Of a stretch of DNA of 64,000 nt, positions 45,901-58,200 are shown piece by piece. Origin of the DNA: Dactylorhiza incarnata (lineage: Eukaryota > Streptophyta > Magnoliopsida > Asparagales > Orchidaceae); contig JAWHQI010000305.1 in NCBI GenBank assembly GCA_033032865.1, positions 1,240,001 to 1,304,000 on the forward strand, written 5' to 3'. The translations under genes were made by a program, and so were the position numbers. Under the pieces are notes generated by a model, which saw nothing but the letters and a program-made list of their open reading frames with translations, did no database searches and was not told where the DNA came from. Numbering within the stretch: the first letter of the stretch is position 1; each line of letters starts with the position of its first letter.

Positions 45901-48900
45901 TATCGAGGTCGACTGCCACTTTATCCGGGAGAAAGTACAAATGAAGAAAATCGAGCTAAAACATGTCCCTGGTACTGAACAAGTTGTGGATGTCCTCACA
46001 AAGGCACTGTCCAGTACCCTCTTCCATCAATGCTTATCCAAGCTTGGCACATACGATTTGTACGCTCCAGCTTGCGGGGGAGTGTTGAAATAGCCCTTGT
46101 ATTTGGCCCATTTGGTGGCCCATTTACTCCTCTTCTATATCTCTTTAGTCCCACATTGTGTATAGGATTTCTCTCTCTCATCTCTCTCCTATAAATATGT
46201 ACTCTCCTTTGTATACAATACAAGAAATATATACAATTGATTTCTCTTTTCTACAAATACATTACTCAGTTAAAAGAGTATTGACCTCTTCTTTTGAAAT
46301 TAAAGATTTGGGTTTCCTCCGATATTTTCGTGGAACTGAGATTGTTAGATCTGGCGGAAAGATTATGATATGGCAGTGAAACTTGTTGACAGCCCCTTGG
46401 ATGCAAGTTATGATATTCACAAAGATGATTCTCTTGATCTTGAAAGAAAGTAGGACTTTCAACGCAGTGTGGGGAGGTTAATTTACCTGACTATCACTAA
46501 ACCCGACATCTCATTTGTTGTTGGGTTAGTTAGCCAATTTATGCACAATCCTAAAGTTCATCACCATCATGTTGCTCTTCGGATCCTTAAGTATCTAGTA
46601 AAGGACCCTAGAAAAGACATTATTTATCAAAATCATGGTCACCTTAAAGTTCATGGCTACTGTGATGCTGATTGAGCTAGTTCCTCCTCTGATAGAAAAT
46701 CTACAAGTGGATATTCTATCTTCGTGGGTGGCAATCTTGTTTCCTGGAGTAAGAAGTAGAATTTTGTTGTGCGTTCTTCTGTTGAAGCAGAATATCGTGG
46801 CATTGTCATTACAACATGTGAGTTGATTTGGGTTAAATCTATTTTGGGCGATATAGGGTTTCCTGTTCTAGAAGCCATGAATTTGCACTGTGATAATCAA
46901 GTTGCTATCCACATTGCCAACAACCCGGTCTTTCATGAAATGACTAAACATATAGAGATCAATAGCCATTTTGTGCGGGAAAAGATTCAGAACCAAACCA
47001 TTGCTACAGTCTTTGTGCCTTCTGGGGACCAACTAGCTGATTTGTTCACCGAAGTTGGTTTTGGTGTTAGCTTGAGGTGGTGTTAAAAGACAAGCTACCT
47101 TATGTTAAAAGGCAAGCTATCATTGGTTCACCGAGTGGTGACTGCATCTCATGATATGGCTGAAGGGAAACAAATAGGGGGTATCAGAGATGGTTGCTCG
47201 GCGCCGTCGACCCAAAGGCTCGGTTGCTCTCTGTCCAGCGTCGATGTGATCCTTCTCAGCTGTTCCGGTCGTCGATTCCTGCCGACGAAGGCTCGGTTGC
47301 TCACCGTCCCGCGTCGACGTTATCCCTCTCGTCCGTTCCGGTCGTCGATTCCTATCGATGATTTTTCCTCGTCAATCGTCGTCGACGATCTTCCAGTAGG
47401 CGATTATTTTGCCGAAAATTGTTCCCATCTGCGGCTTTCCCGTTTGCGCCTGTTCTTCCAGACGACGATCTGTTCAGTGTTGTTACTGCCTGCCGCAGTT
47501 TCCGTTGTCTCCGCTCTTCCTGCTGCTTGTTGCTGTGGGAATTCGATGCGTCATCTTCCCTCAGCCTTCAAGCTTTGGCAAAGCTCTTGTTGGTCCTTTT
47601 TTCCTTGGGGCCCTAATGGAAGACAAACTAAAGGGTGTGAATGTCCCTGAAGGGGCTGCTGATCGCTCTAGATAATATAATGGAGGAAGTTCTAACATGG
47701 ATTTCAATCAGGGTGTACTCGCATCAAACTGAATGGAAGAAACTATCTCCTATGGGCTCAGGCTATGCAGATATTCTTTGGCAGCCGTCAAAGACTTGGG
47801 TTTATCACCGGATCCAAGCCGGCCCCAAGCAAGGCTGGCCCCTTGTATGAGGAATGGGAAGGTGAGAATCTTACTGCGATTAATTGGTTTGTCAACTCTA
47901 TGAAACCCAAGATTGCAAGTCAATTTCTCTTGCGTCAAACTGCTAAAGAAATGTGGAAGCTAATTGAACAGAATTACTCCTAAAACAAAGAATTGACTAG
48001 GATATATCAACTCCAAACTGAACTGATACACATGACAGGAATGAATGACTTCGAGGAATATCATAGCAAAATTGACTCATAAGTGGGCAGAAATTAATCA
48101 ATACTCTGCTATCCAAACCATTGAAGACTACAAGACTAAACTTATGCAACGAAAGGTGTTTGAATTACTTTCTAATCTTCCTTCAGAGCTTGAATTTCTG
48201 AGAGTTCAGATGCTGGGTAGAGATTTTGTCCCTGATTTGAAGATTGTTGCCCACTATATTAGGGGCGAGGCGAGTCATATAAACTCTCTTCGTACTGATG
48301 TTCATATTGACCATGATAGATCTGGTCTTGTTGCTGAATAGAAGAAGTGACATTCCAGAAATATAAGATAAGAAGATAAGAAGATAAGAGTAAGATGAAG
48401 TGTCATCACTGTAGGAAGAAAGGACATGGGAAAGAGAAGTGTTGGGACTTACATCCCAACTTGGTTCCTCTAATTTGGATTCGTGGTACTGATGGGAAGT
48501 ATGCGAGATCCCAAACTGCTATGTATAGCAATTTGGAGAACATTGATTATCTTCTGGCGAAAAATGAAAGTTTAACTAGAGAACTTAAGACTCTGAAAGC
48601 TAGTGTTGGGAGACCCCTTACTGCAAACTTGTCTGGTACTGTTGCTCATGTTCAAACTACCTCTTTATCTACTATGGAGACATCCTCTCCTTGGATCATT
48701 GACTCTGGAGCCTCCGACCATATGGAAGGATCTTCTAAGGGTATTACTTTTATCACTCCCGCATCTGGCACTGTTAAACTTGTTGATGGATCTTCTGCTT
48801 TGGTGACTGGTAAAGGGATTATTCAACTCTCTCCCTCTATTTCCCTCAAATCTGTTGGTGTTGTTACTTCATTTCCTACAAATCTGTTTTCTGTGAGCAG

Positions 48901-51900
48901 TTTAACCAAACAACTTAATTGTGTTATCACCTTTTACTCTTCTCATTGTATTTTTCATGATCTGGCGAGTGAGAAGACGATTGGTGGTGGACATGAGTCA
49001 AGTGGTGCTTATGTTATGGACACCGGTCTTGCTTTTGCTGCTAAGAAATCTTCAAGTGTTGACCGTCTGATGTTGTGGCACAAGATATTTGGGCATGCTA
49101 GCTTGAAGACCTTGCATTCTGCTTTCCGGAGTTTTTTTTATATTACTAAAACTAGCATTAACTGTCAATCGCGTGAATTTGGAAAGCACTATAGAACTAA
49201 CTATGCTCCTAGCAGGAGTCGGAGTGTGAGGTGTTTTGATTTGATACATTCTGATGTTTGAATCTCCTGTATGTTATGTAAATGAATTTCAATATTTTGT
49301 TTATTTCATGGATGATTACTCACACTTTACTTGGATTTACCTTATGAAAAGGAAAAATGAAGTTCATGAAATATTTCAGCTATTTTATCGCTATGTGCAG
49401 ACTCAGTTTGATGCTAAAATTAAAATACTTAGGAGTGATAATGGAGGCGAATACACAGGTGGGGAACTTCAGAGGTTCTTGGGAGATCATGGCATAATTT
49501 TCCAAACTTCCTGTCCTGAGACTCCACAGCAGGATGGTGTGGCCGAAAGGAAGAACCGTCATATCATTGAAACTACCCATTGCTCATTACAAGAGATGCA
49601 CGTCCCAAAGGGACTGCGGGATGAAGGTGTTCTCACGTCGGTTTATCTAATTAATCAGATGACCTCTGATACTTTAGGAGGAAAGTATCCCTTAAAATTC
49701 CTTTGTCCAAATCTCCCTCTATTTAACCTTCCTCTTAAGATTTTTGGATGTGTGCTTTTGTTCATATTGTGGAACCTCATAAAGATAAATTAGGCCCTCA
49801 AGCCATCAAATATATTTTTGATGGATATGTCGTTAATCAAAGGGGTATAAGTGCTACTCACCCTCTCTACGTAGATGGTTTATATCTAAAGATTTAACAT
49901 TCTTCGAGCACACCCCTTATTACTCAGATGAAGGCAAAATTGTTACTTATCAAGAGAAATCTAAAGAGGAGAGTGATATGATGCCGCCTCTTCCTGCTCT
50001 TGTGGATGTTCTTCCTCCTAGTAGCTTGGATGTTCCGGTTGGAAAGGAAGTTCCCACCAAGGATTTTCGTGTCTATAAAAGAAGGAAGAACCTTCAAGTC
50101 TACCATAGAAGATAAAACAGGACTATTGGGCAAGAATGTTATACATGCTCCACCACCCATCACCACTCTGCCAGATCCAAACACTGAGGCCACATCTCCT
50201 CTCCAACTTCATAGTGGTCGTACCAGATATCCAATTGATAAATATGTTGAGTATCATTCTATCTCTCATTCACTGAAATCTTATCTTGCATCAATTTCCT
50301 CTATTTCTAACAATTTTTTAAGAAAGTTTGGATCCCCACTGGATGAAGGCTATGAATGAGGAGATGGAAGCTCTTCAACGTCAAAAGACTTGGGAAATTG
50401 TCCCTATTCTGAGCGTCATGCTGTCGGGTGCAAATGGATATATAGTACTAAATATTTTCAAGATGACACTCTCGATAGATATAAAGTAAGATTGGTTGCT
50501 AAAGGCTTTACCCAGATTAATGGAATTGACTTCCAAGAGACGTTTGCTCCCGTTGCTAAACTAAATTCAGTCATAATTTAGCTCTCTATTGCAGTCCACA
50601 AGTCTTGGCCCTTGTACCAGCTTGATGTAAAAAATGTCTTTCTCCACGGTGAATTGAAGGAAAAAATTTACATGAATCCTCAACCGGGCATGAATGTTCC
50701 TAAAGGACATGGGTGTCGTCTCAAGAAGGCCTTGTATGACCTCAAACAATCACCCCGGGCCTGGTTTGCAAAGCTAAGTGACAGACTCCTGAGTTTAGAT
50801 TTTTCTCGTTGTACTTCTGATCACTCTGTCTTTGTCTACATGAAGTAGAAACTTATCACTATTCTTATTGTATATGTGGATGATATCATTATCACAGGAA
50901 CTGATGATCATCACATTACACTTGTAAAGAAGGAATTGACATCTGCCTTTGAAATTAAAGATTTGGGTATTCTTCGATATTTTTTTAGTATTGAGATTGC
51001 TCGATCAGCCGGAAAAATTATGATCTCCAAGCGCATGTCTTAGATCTTCTCAGCGACATTGGATATTGGGAGTAAAACTTGTGGATAGCCCCGTGGATCC
51101 TAATTATGATATTCATAAGGATAATTCTCCGAATCTTGAGAAAAAGTTGGAATTCCAATGCATTGTGGGAAAATTGATCTATCTGACTATTACCAGACCT
51201 GATATCTCCTTTACTGTTGGCTTAGTTAGCCAATTCATGCATTGTCCTAAAGTTCATCACTATCAAGTTGTACTTCAGATACTTAAATACTTAAAAAAGT
51301 ACCCCAGAAAAGGCATCATCTATCAAGATTATGACCACCATAAGGTTCACGGGTACTGTGATGCTGATTGGGTTGGTTCCTCCCTTGACAGAAAATCTAC
51401 AAGTGGATATTCTATCTTTTGGGAGGAATCTTGTTTCCCGGAGGAGTGAGTAAGAAACAAATGTGGTTGCTCGTTCCTCTACTGAAGCAGAATATCGTGT
51501 TATTGTCGTTACTACATGTGAATTGATTTGGATTAAATCTATTTTGGGAGAAATGAGCTTTCCTATCCTAGAGGCCATGCACTTACACTGTGATAATCAA
51601 GTTTCTATCCACATTGCCACCAACCCCATCTTCCATGAGAGGACAAAACACATTGAAATTGATTGTCACTTTGTGCGGGATAAAATTCAGGATCAAACCA
51701 TTAATTCTGTGTTTGTGTCGTTTGGAGATTAACTTGCTGATATGTTCACCAAAGTTGTTTCTGGTAAATCTCTTCAAACTTACTCTCTCAGGCTTGGAAT
51801 GATGGATGCTTATGATGTTAGCTTGAGGGGGGTGTTAAAAGGCAAACTATCATTGGCTCACCAGGTGGTGATTGTATCTTATGCGGTGGCTGAAGGAAAA

Positions 51901-54900
51901 CAAATAGGATTTCCTGTGGATGAATCAATCAGAACAAAAGGAACCTAAAGGTGCGTTCTCCACTTCTAACACCTTAGACTCACCAGGGAGTGACTATATC
52001 CTTGTCGGGCGTATTTACCCGTGGTGGAATCAATCGGGCAAGGCGAACGAAAAGAGGAACGTCAAAACCTAAAGGTGCATTCTCTCAACACATTATACCT
52101 AACCTCTATGCTCTTTTCAGGAGAATTAATCATTTTGAATGCTCTCCAAGTACCTACTATCATTTTAACTCCAAAAAATTTTGACAATTCATCATCATCG
52201 TCATAAAATACTATTATGTCTAATATTTATTTTTTATGTCCTAATAGGTTGTCTATATTTGGCATTGATGGAATTTTGTGTTAGTATCACGTCGTGTATC
52301 AGAATATCATGATTGTGCTTCTGACTTAATGTGGATACCAATTACATGTTCATCTTCAAAAACATATGGCACCAATAGTTCACATATTTGCAAGTATAAA
52401 TGCAGGAAGCCGTATATGGGATAGTTGTAATATAAGGTATGTATTTTGGTCTCCCAGAAATTTGTAGTGTGATGTCACCAGGGGCCGCAGGCATAGACAT
52501 CATACACACCGAAGATTTGTATAAAAGCTGACTACTAAGTCTTTTAATCTTTTCTGAGGATATCTATTCATCACCAAAAAAGTTAAGTCTTACAATCATA
52601 GTTGAAATTGTTCTCAGTAGTTTTTCAAAGGAAAATTGTAAGACTAGAACCAAATACCTTATACTTCATTTGAATTCGTTGAAGGCTGGCCTCGTTCTCC
52701 AAAAGTTCACGCTTTGTTTCTTCCCTCTGCGAAAGAATATATATAAATGGAACAATATTATTCTTGTCTAAAATTTAATAGCAGTTTAGTAACTCAAATA
52801 TAAATAGAAACCTAATATTTACCCTTGACAGACCTTAATCAAAGCCTCTAATACTGTTTTTGCCTGCCCTAAGTTACGCCTCACCTGAAATTTGTCCATA
52901 TCAGCGAACGGAATTAAAAAAGGAACCAAAAAGATGGATATTAAAAATAAAATGTAACTACAACAACAACAACAACAGAACCCATATAGTCCCCAATCAT
53001 TGGGGGTATGGGCGGGGGAAGATTGGAAACAGACCTAACCTTTGGCCCTATGCCCAAAGTGGCTTCTCTCAGAGGAGAAAGACCGAACCTTTGACAATAG
53101 ATGCACAAAGTGGCTGCTCACAGATTACCACTGAAATAGTGGCCCCCTATACCGTCACGTTTGCTGCGGAATCATGCCCTCAAATCAAAGCCAAAGACAT
53201 CAGAGAGGGCAGACTCAAGAATCCATTTTGATTTATGTGCACATAAAATAAAATGTAACTACATAGAAAATATTTATTAAGAGGGAGACAGATCATTCTA
53301 TCTATTACACTGAGCAACACTACTAAACAGAAATTTTTTCCTCTATTCTACTATCACAACACGAATAAACGAATGGACTAGAGAGATAAAGCCCATTATC
53401 TAACGCCAACGCTGAAATTTAAATAGAGTAGAAAATTTGATGACATGGGGCATACTTATTTATGTTATCCCATATATTTAAGTCTAGTGACAGTTTTCTT
53501 AATGAAAATTAGGATGACGATAACAATCTAAATGCATGGAAGAAATACATCGCATCATGGGATCGAAAGATAAAATATAATTCATAAGCATTATTATTTA
53601 ACAGAAAATGTTAAGATAGTATATTTGCATCAAACAAGGACTAATGCAAGACCAAGCGAACAGGTAAACTATGCTCATGGTTAAAATTCAATAGCATAAC
53701 AATCTTAAGAAGCTGGCATATGTACCAAAAGAACACATGATTTACCTGACGTAGTTTCTCAAAGGAGTGAACATTGTTCTCCCGTCTTTGCATCTGAATA
53801 TATATATAAATAGAATTCAGAAATGAACAAATGAAAATTCTCCTGTAGTGTGTGGTTGCTGATTGATATGACTGATTAGATACCGTAGACATATGTTGAT
53901 TGACAAAACATGTTTTGAATGCAAAAATAATAATCTTGCACCAACCCTTCTTGTGTGAAGACGATGAGCTTTCTCCCTTGGCCTAAATACATTGTAGGGG
54001 TTTGTATCATTAGCAGGTGGAGGAGGCTGGAAAAGCAGAATAGATGTTAGACGAATTTAACTGTATCACCACTCTGTGAAGTAAAAGGGAAGAGATTTCA
54101 TTCTAAATATAACTAAATAGAATTTAATTTCACAACATTATAGTGATCAACAGATAATTAGGCTGTCAATCAGGGTTATATTTGAAAATAGATTTCGATT
54201 GGATAATTTGTTAAAAGTTTCGCTCTATCATTAAGTAAATGAGCTTTAATATAGGATGAGGTAATATTCTGCTCAATATACTTATTCTCCTAGAAAAAGA
54301 ATGATCACTCTCCTCCCATTTAGTTTCTAAGTATGACCTTATAGAACAAGACTATCCATTCTCTTTAATTCCATCAAACTAGTGACATTCACGATTTCAA
54401 GAACTTTTTAAGATCATTTGAACACAATTGATGCATAAGAAAACTTTTAATTGAGAAAATAATTGTGATCTTATTCTTAATGTGTAAATTTTCTTATACC
54501 GCTTAATGTTTTTGACAGGCAAAATTCATGGAAAATCAATATTTCTATGTATTCATTGTCTGATTCGCAAAGCATGGAAAAATGATTTATATATTCTCTT
54601 GCATATTATCCAACAATATATATAGGCTAAATATGGATTTTGGTCCCTAATTTTTGCCAACTTTATGAAATCAGTCCCAAAACTTTTTACTTAAAGATTT
54701 ATGTCCCTAAAGTTTATCTTTTTATGAAATTAGTCCTCAAATAAAATTAAAGTAATATCTCTAGTGGAAAATACATATTTGTTTGCTTAGGTGGCAATCT
54801 AGGAATTAGGATAGAGAAAAAATAATTGAACAAGCATAAATAATCTTAGTAATCATCTCAAGCAAAATAAAATAGAATAAATATTAATATTAATATAAAA

Positions 54901-55195
54901 CAAGTTTAGAATAAAAAACAGTATATATAAATAGCTACTTATAAAGTAGTTGCATTATAATAGCTTAAGGCTAGGAATTAAGAAAATCAAAATTTTGATT
55001 GTCACCTAAGCTATTTTCTCTCTCATAATCAGCTTATGATTGCCAGCTAAGCAAACAAATATGTATTTCCATTAAAGATGTTAGTTTAATTTCACTTGAC
55101 TAATATCATAAAGAAGATATATTTTAGGGACTAAATCTTAAAGCAAAAAAAATTCGGACTGATTTCATAAAGGTGCCAAAAGTTAGGGACCGAAA

Positions 55196-55244
<49 letters not shown>

Positions 55245-58200
55245 ATATCTTTTATATATATATACTATATTATAAAGAAGTACTTTGAGTTGCCTTTGGG
55301 CTTCCTAGGAGCCCCAAGATTCAATCTTGACCATCCAACAAAAGCCATCCATTTAATCTTGACCATCGAAAAAAAATTAATTTGAATTCCAAACTCATTC
55401 TCCCTCAACTCTAGCAAAATATATTTTGGCGGCAGACACTCACGCGTGCTCATCCCGCTGTGACATTTAGACCTCCTCCATCACCTGCTCGCCTCTCATT
55501 TCGGTTCTATTCCCCCCCCCCCCCCCCCCCCCATCGATCTCCGCCCCACATCCGCCTCTCCATCGCAGCTTCTCAAGTGTCGGACTTCAAGCTCTGCTTC
55601 AACAAGGTACACTATTTTCAAATCTCTATTAATCTTCTTCCTCTCAAAGTTCTGAAACGGAGGTTTATTCGCATTTAGGGCTTTACATTGGGGCCTTCAG
55701 ATTTCCAACTAGGGTTCATCTCTCCAACTCTTTCAGGATGAGAAAATGCATACTTTTGCACATTTCGAGCTTTACAATGAGCTGTTAATACATTATGTTG
55801 TAGGATGAGAAAATGCATAACTTTGCACATTTGATTCAAGGCTAACGATGAATGTTCTCTCCAACTCTTTGAGTCATCCTCCTCATTTGAGTTCATATAG
55901 ATGCTAATATTTGTTTTCATTTATTTTGTTGGATTTGCAGGTACAATTACTAATCAACTTCTATAGTACAATCTTTTACAAAAGAATCATGGGTACATTT
56001 GTAAGTTCAGCCTTGCGATAATATTTGCTCATGCATTTCTCACCACTGACATTTGATTTACTTCTACTTTTCTTTTTAATATCCTAATTTATTTTGTTCT
56101 GACATTTCAACATATATAATCAGTTACTATAGCTAATTATTGTAGGATTCAAATCAATAAGGCAATGCGTACTCCTTCGCGCTTATTACCCAGAATGTTA
56201 GGCTCGAGACCTTCTCGCAACCTCTCTGTCGGCTATCTTCTCACAACCTCGTCATCATCCACCTTCACGCAACCTCACGCTGCCCACCTTCTATCTGTTG
56301 GATGAAAAGATTACTTTCAAAAATTTTGAGGTGACCTACGTGGCTTCACATGATTTATCCCTACTATACCTTTTTTATTTATTTCTGGTGACGTCGCACT
56401 CAGGGAAGGCAGCAAAACGGCCTACATCAAGTGATGGTTTATCACATTAACTCGGTGAGGGTACCATTCCTTTTTAGCTTATGGTTATTCAATCCCTGAG
56501 CATTACAAGTGTTTGATATCTTTATTGTTTTGAAAGGAAGGGAGATTAATGGTGATCATGGATGTGCTTCCACTCTGATTGTGCTCATTTGTTGAAATTC
56601 ATCAGCAAATTTCCTCAAGTTTTTACCAATATGGGGAATTGTCTTATAATCTTACCAGCTCAAAAGTTGGACAAGAAAGAGGCTGATGTCCAGCACAGCA
56701 ACGACGCAGAGACGAGAATGGCAATAGCAATGCAGTGGATGGAGTCTGCGGGGCTGGGAAGCTGGTATCCCATCACCGTAATTTTTAAGCCTCATCATAA
56801 TGTCTAAATCTCTGCTTTTCGCACACCATATTTTCTGCGCCTTAATCAAATACGTGAGTTAAAATTTCCGTCTTTGGATGTATTGTGACTGCTAACTACT
56901 TTCAAGACTTCTTTCAAATTGCTTACTGCATGTGGTTCTTTCAATGGATGCACCTTCACTTAACTTTAGTTACGGTTTAATTTAGAGATTTTCATCCTTG
57001 AGGTAAGAAAATATTCCAAACTTCCATGTTGACATTTTTAGTTTCATGGTCATGGCATGGTAATTTTGTTTCCAATTTGGGGATAACATTTTGACATTGC
57101 TCATTGAATATGACAATTTATTTACTCCTACAATTACACATTTTCAATATGCCATTGATTTTTGAATAATTTATCCCCATCTGATCAATTTTCACTAATT
57201 ATGGCGTGTATTGTTATGATAAGTACTTCTTTTAGTTGGTGTGAACTATTAGAAGCTTTGTTGAGGTTTATCGTCTTCATCAAACAAATTTTTTCAAATA
57301 TGGCACTGCATTTGAAATCCCCAAAACTCCCAAATCTATGTGCTGAACTCTCGGTTTGGGTGCTTCTTGCAGCTCCATTTATTAATGCTTTCATCGGTCT
57401 TTTTGGTTTTCTTTCTTGAGATGAATTGCTAATTATTTTATTACACAAGTATGGTCTAATCAATACAATATCGTTATATCTCAATGTTGTTAACTAAGAA
57501 AAGTTGTTGATCTTGGTCGCAGTTGTCCCTGAAAGCTAAAAGGATTTTTAGTACGTTTTTTATTTTGCAGAATATTTTTATTACAGGTAGGTAAAAAAAT
57601 TATACTCCGACTATGGAATTGAACTCCAATAATTTGCACCCCAAAAAAATAACTCTAAAACATACAAACAACCTCATCAAAATTTAATAGCTTTCCTCGC
57701 ATGTCTTCCTCAATAGATCATCCACCATTTGTGGTACAACATCCAAGCAACTGAGTTGTCAGGCTGCAAATCTATCACATTTGAATATTTACAAGTAAAT
57801 GAATTAATAAGGATTTAAGAAACTTGGTTTCAATTTCCCCTGCAATGGCTCAAATCAATCTAACTATCTTTCCCAAAGTAGTCTAACTGCACCCTGAGGA
57901 ATGCTTTGGGCAAGGGTCATCCAAAATGAAACTCGGTTTGTAAGAATGAATATCAGCTTATGCTCAAGGCTCTTCTGTTGTGCTTGCATTAGGGTAAATA
58001 ATGTGATTTACCTTATAATCTTAGTATTGTGTCATTGGTGATTCTTTGGCGGAAGATTTCTTTTCATTTATTTATATATACCATTGGTTGAAGATTCAAC
58101 TTCCATGGTTCATTGTGAAGCATTTGCGGTCCTTCTCCACTCACTGTTTCAATTTGCAGCTTTACTTAACTTCAAAAACGTTCGGGACCATTGTTGATCC

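Larger units (their letters stand above)
40911..46255 (+). mobile_element. Young near-complete Ty1/Copia retrotransposon D
   Basis: 5345 bp, LTRs 40911-41083 and 46083-46255 (173 bp each, three differences seen), and target duplication AATAC at 40906-40910 and 46256-46260. Primer site TGGTATCAAAGC at 41084-41095 and purine tract GCGGGGGAG before the 3' LTR. All Copia domains are present in Copia order (gag, protease, integrase, RT, RNase H), but the coding region is split by one frameshift. It lies inside the reverse transcriptase of the older Copia unit. Confidence 0.95.
34472..52090 (+). mobile_element. Composite Copia array: LTR-internal-LTR-internal-LTR, with two nested elements
   Basis: Three LTR copies of one Copia family (34472, 47081 and 51833) enclose two degenerate gag-pol regions. 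The outer flanks are CGTTA (34467-34471) and CATTA (52091-52095), a 5-bp duplication with one transition, so the whole behaves as one old insertion. Element C (34613-37133) sits in the first LTR and Copia D (40911-46255) in the first reverse transcriptase. The orientation is antisense to EPL. Removing the nested elements leaves about 9.7 kb. Confidence 0.82.

Noticed and set aside
56562..56807. Possible captured exon in the 9.8-kb EPL intron
   Set aside because: The 81-codon frame has no recognisable similarity and no partner exon; kept only as part of the intron description.
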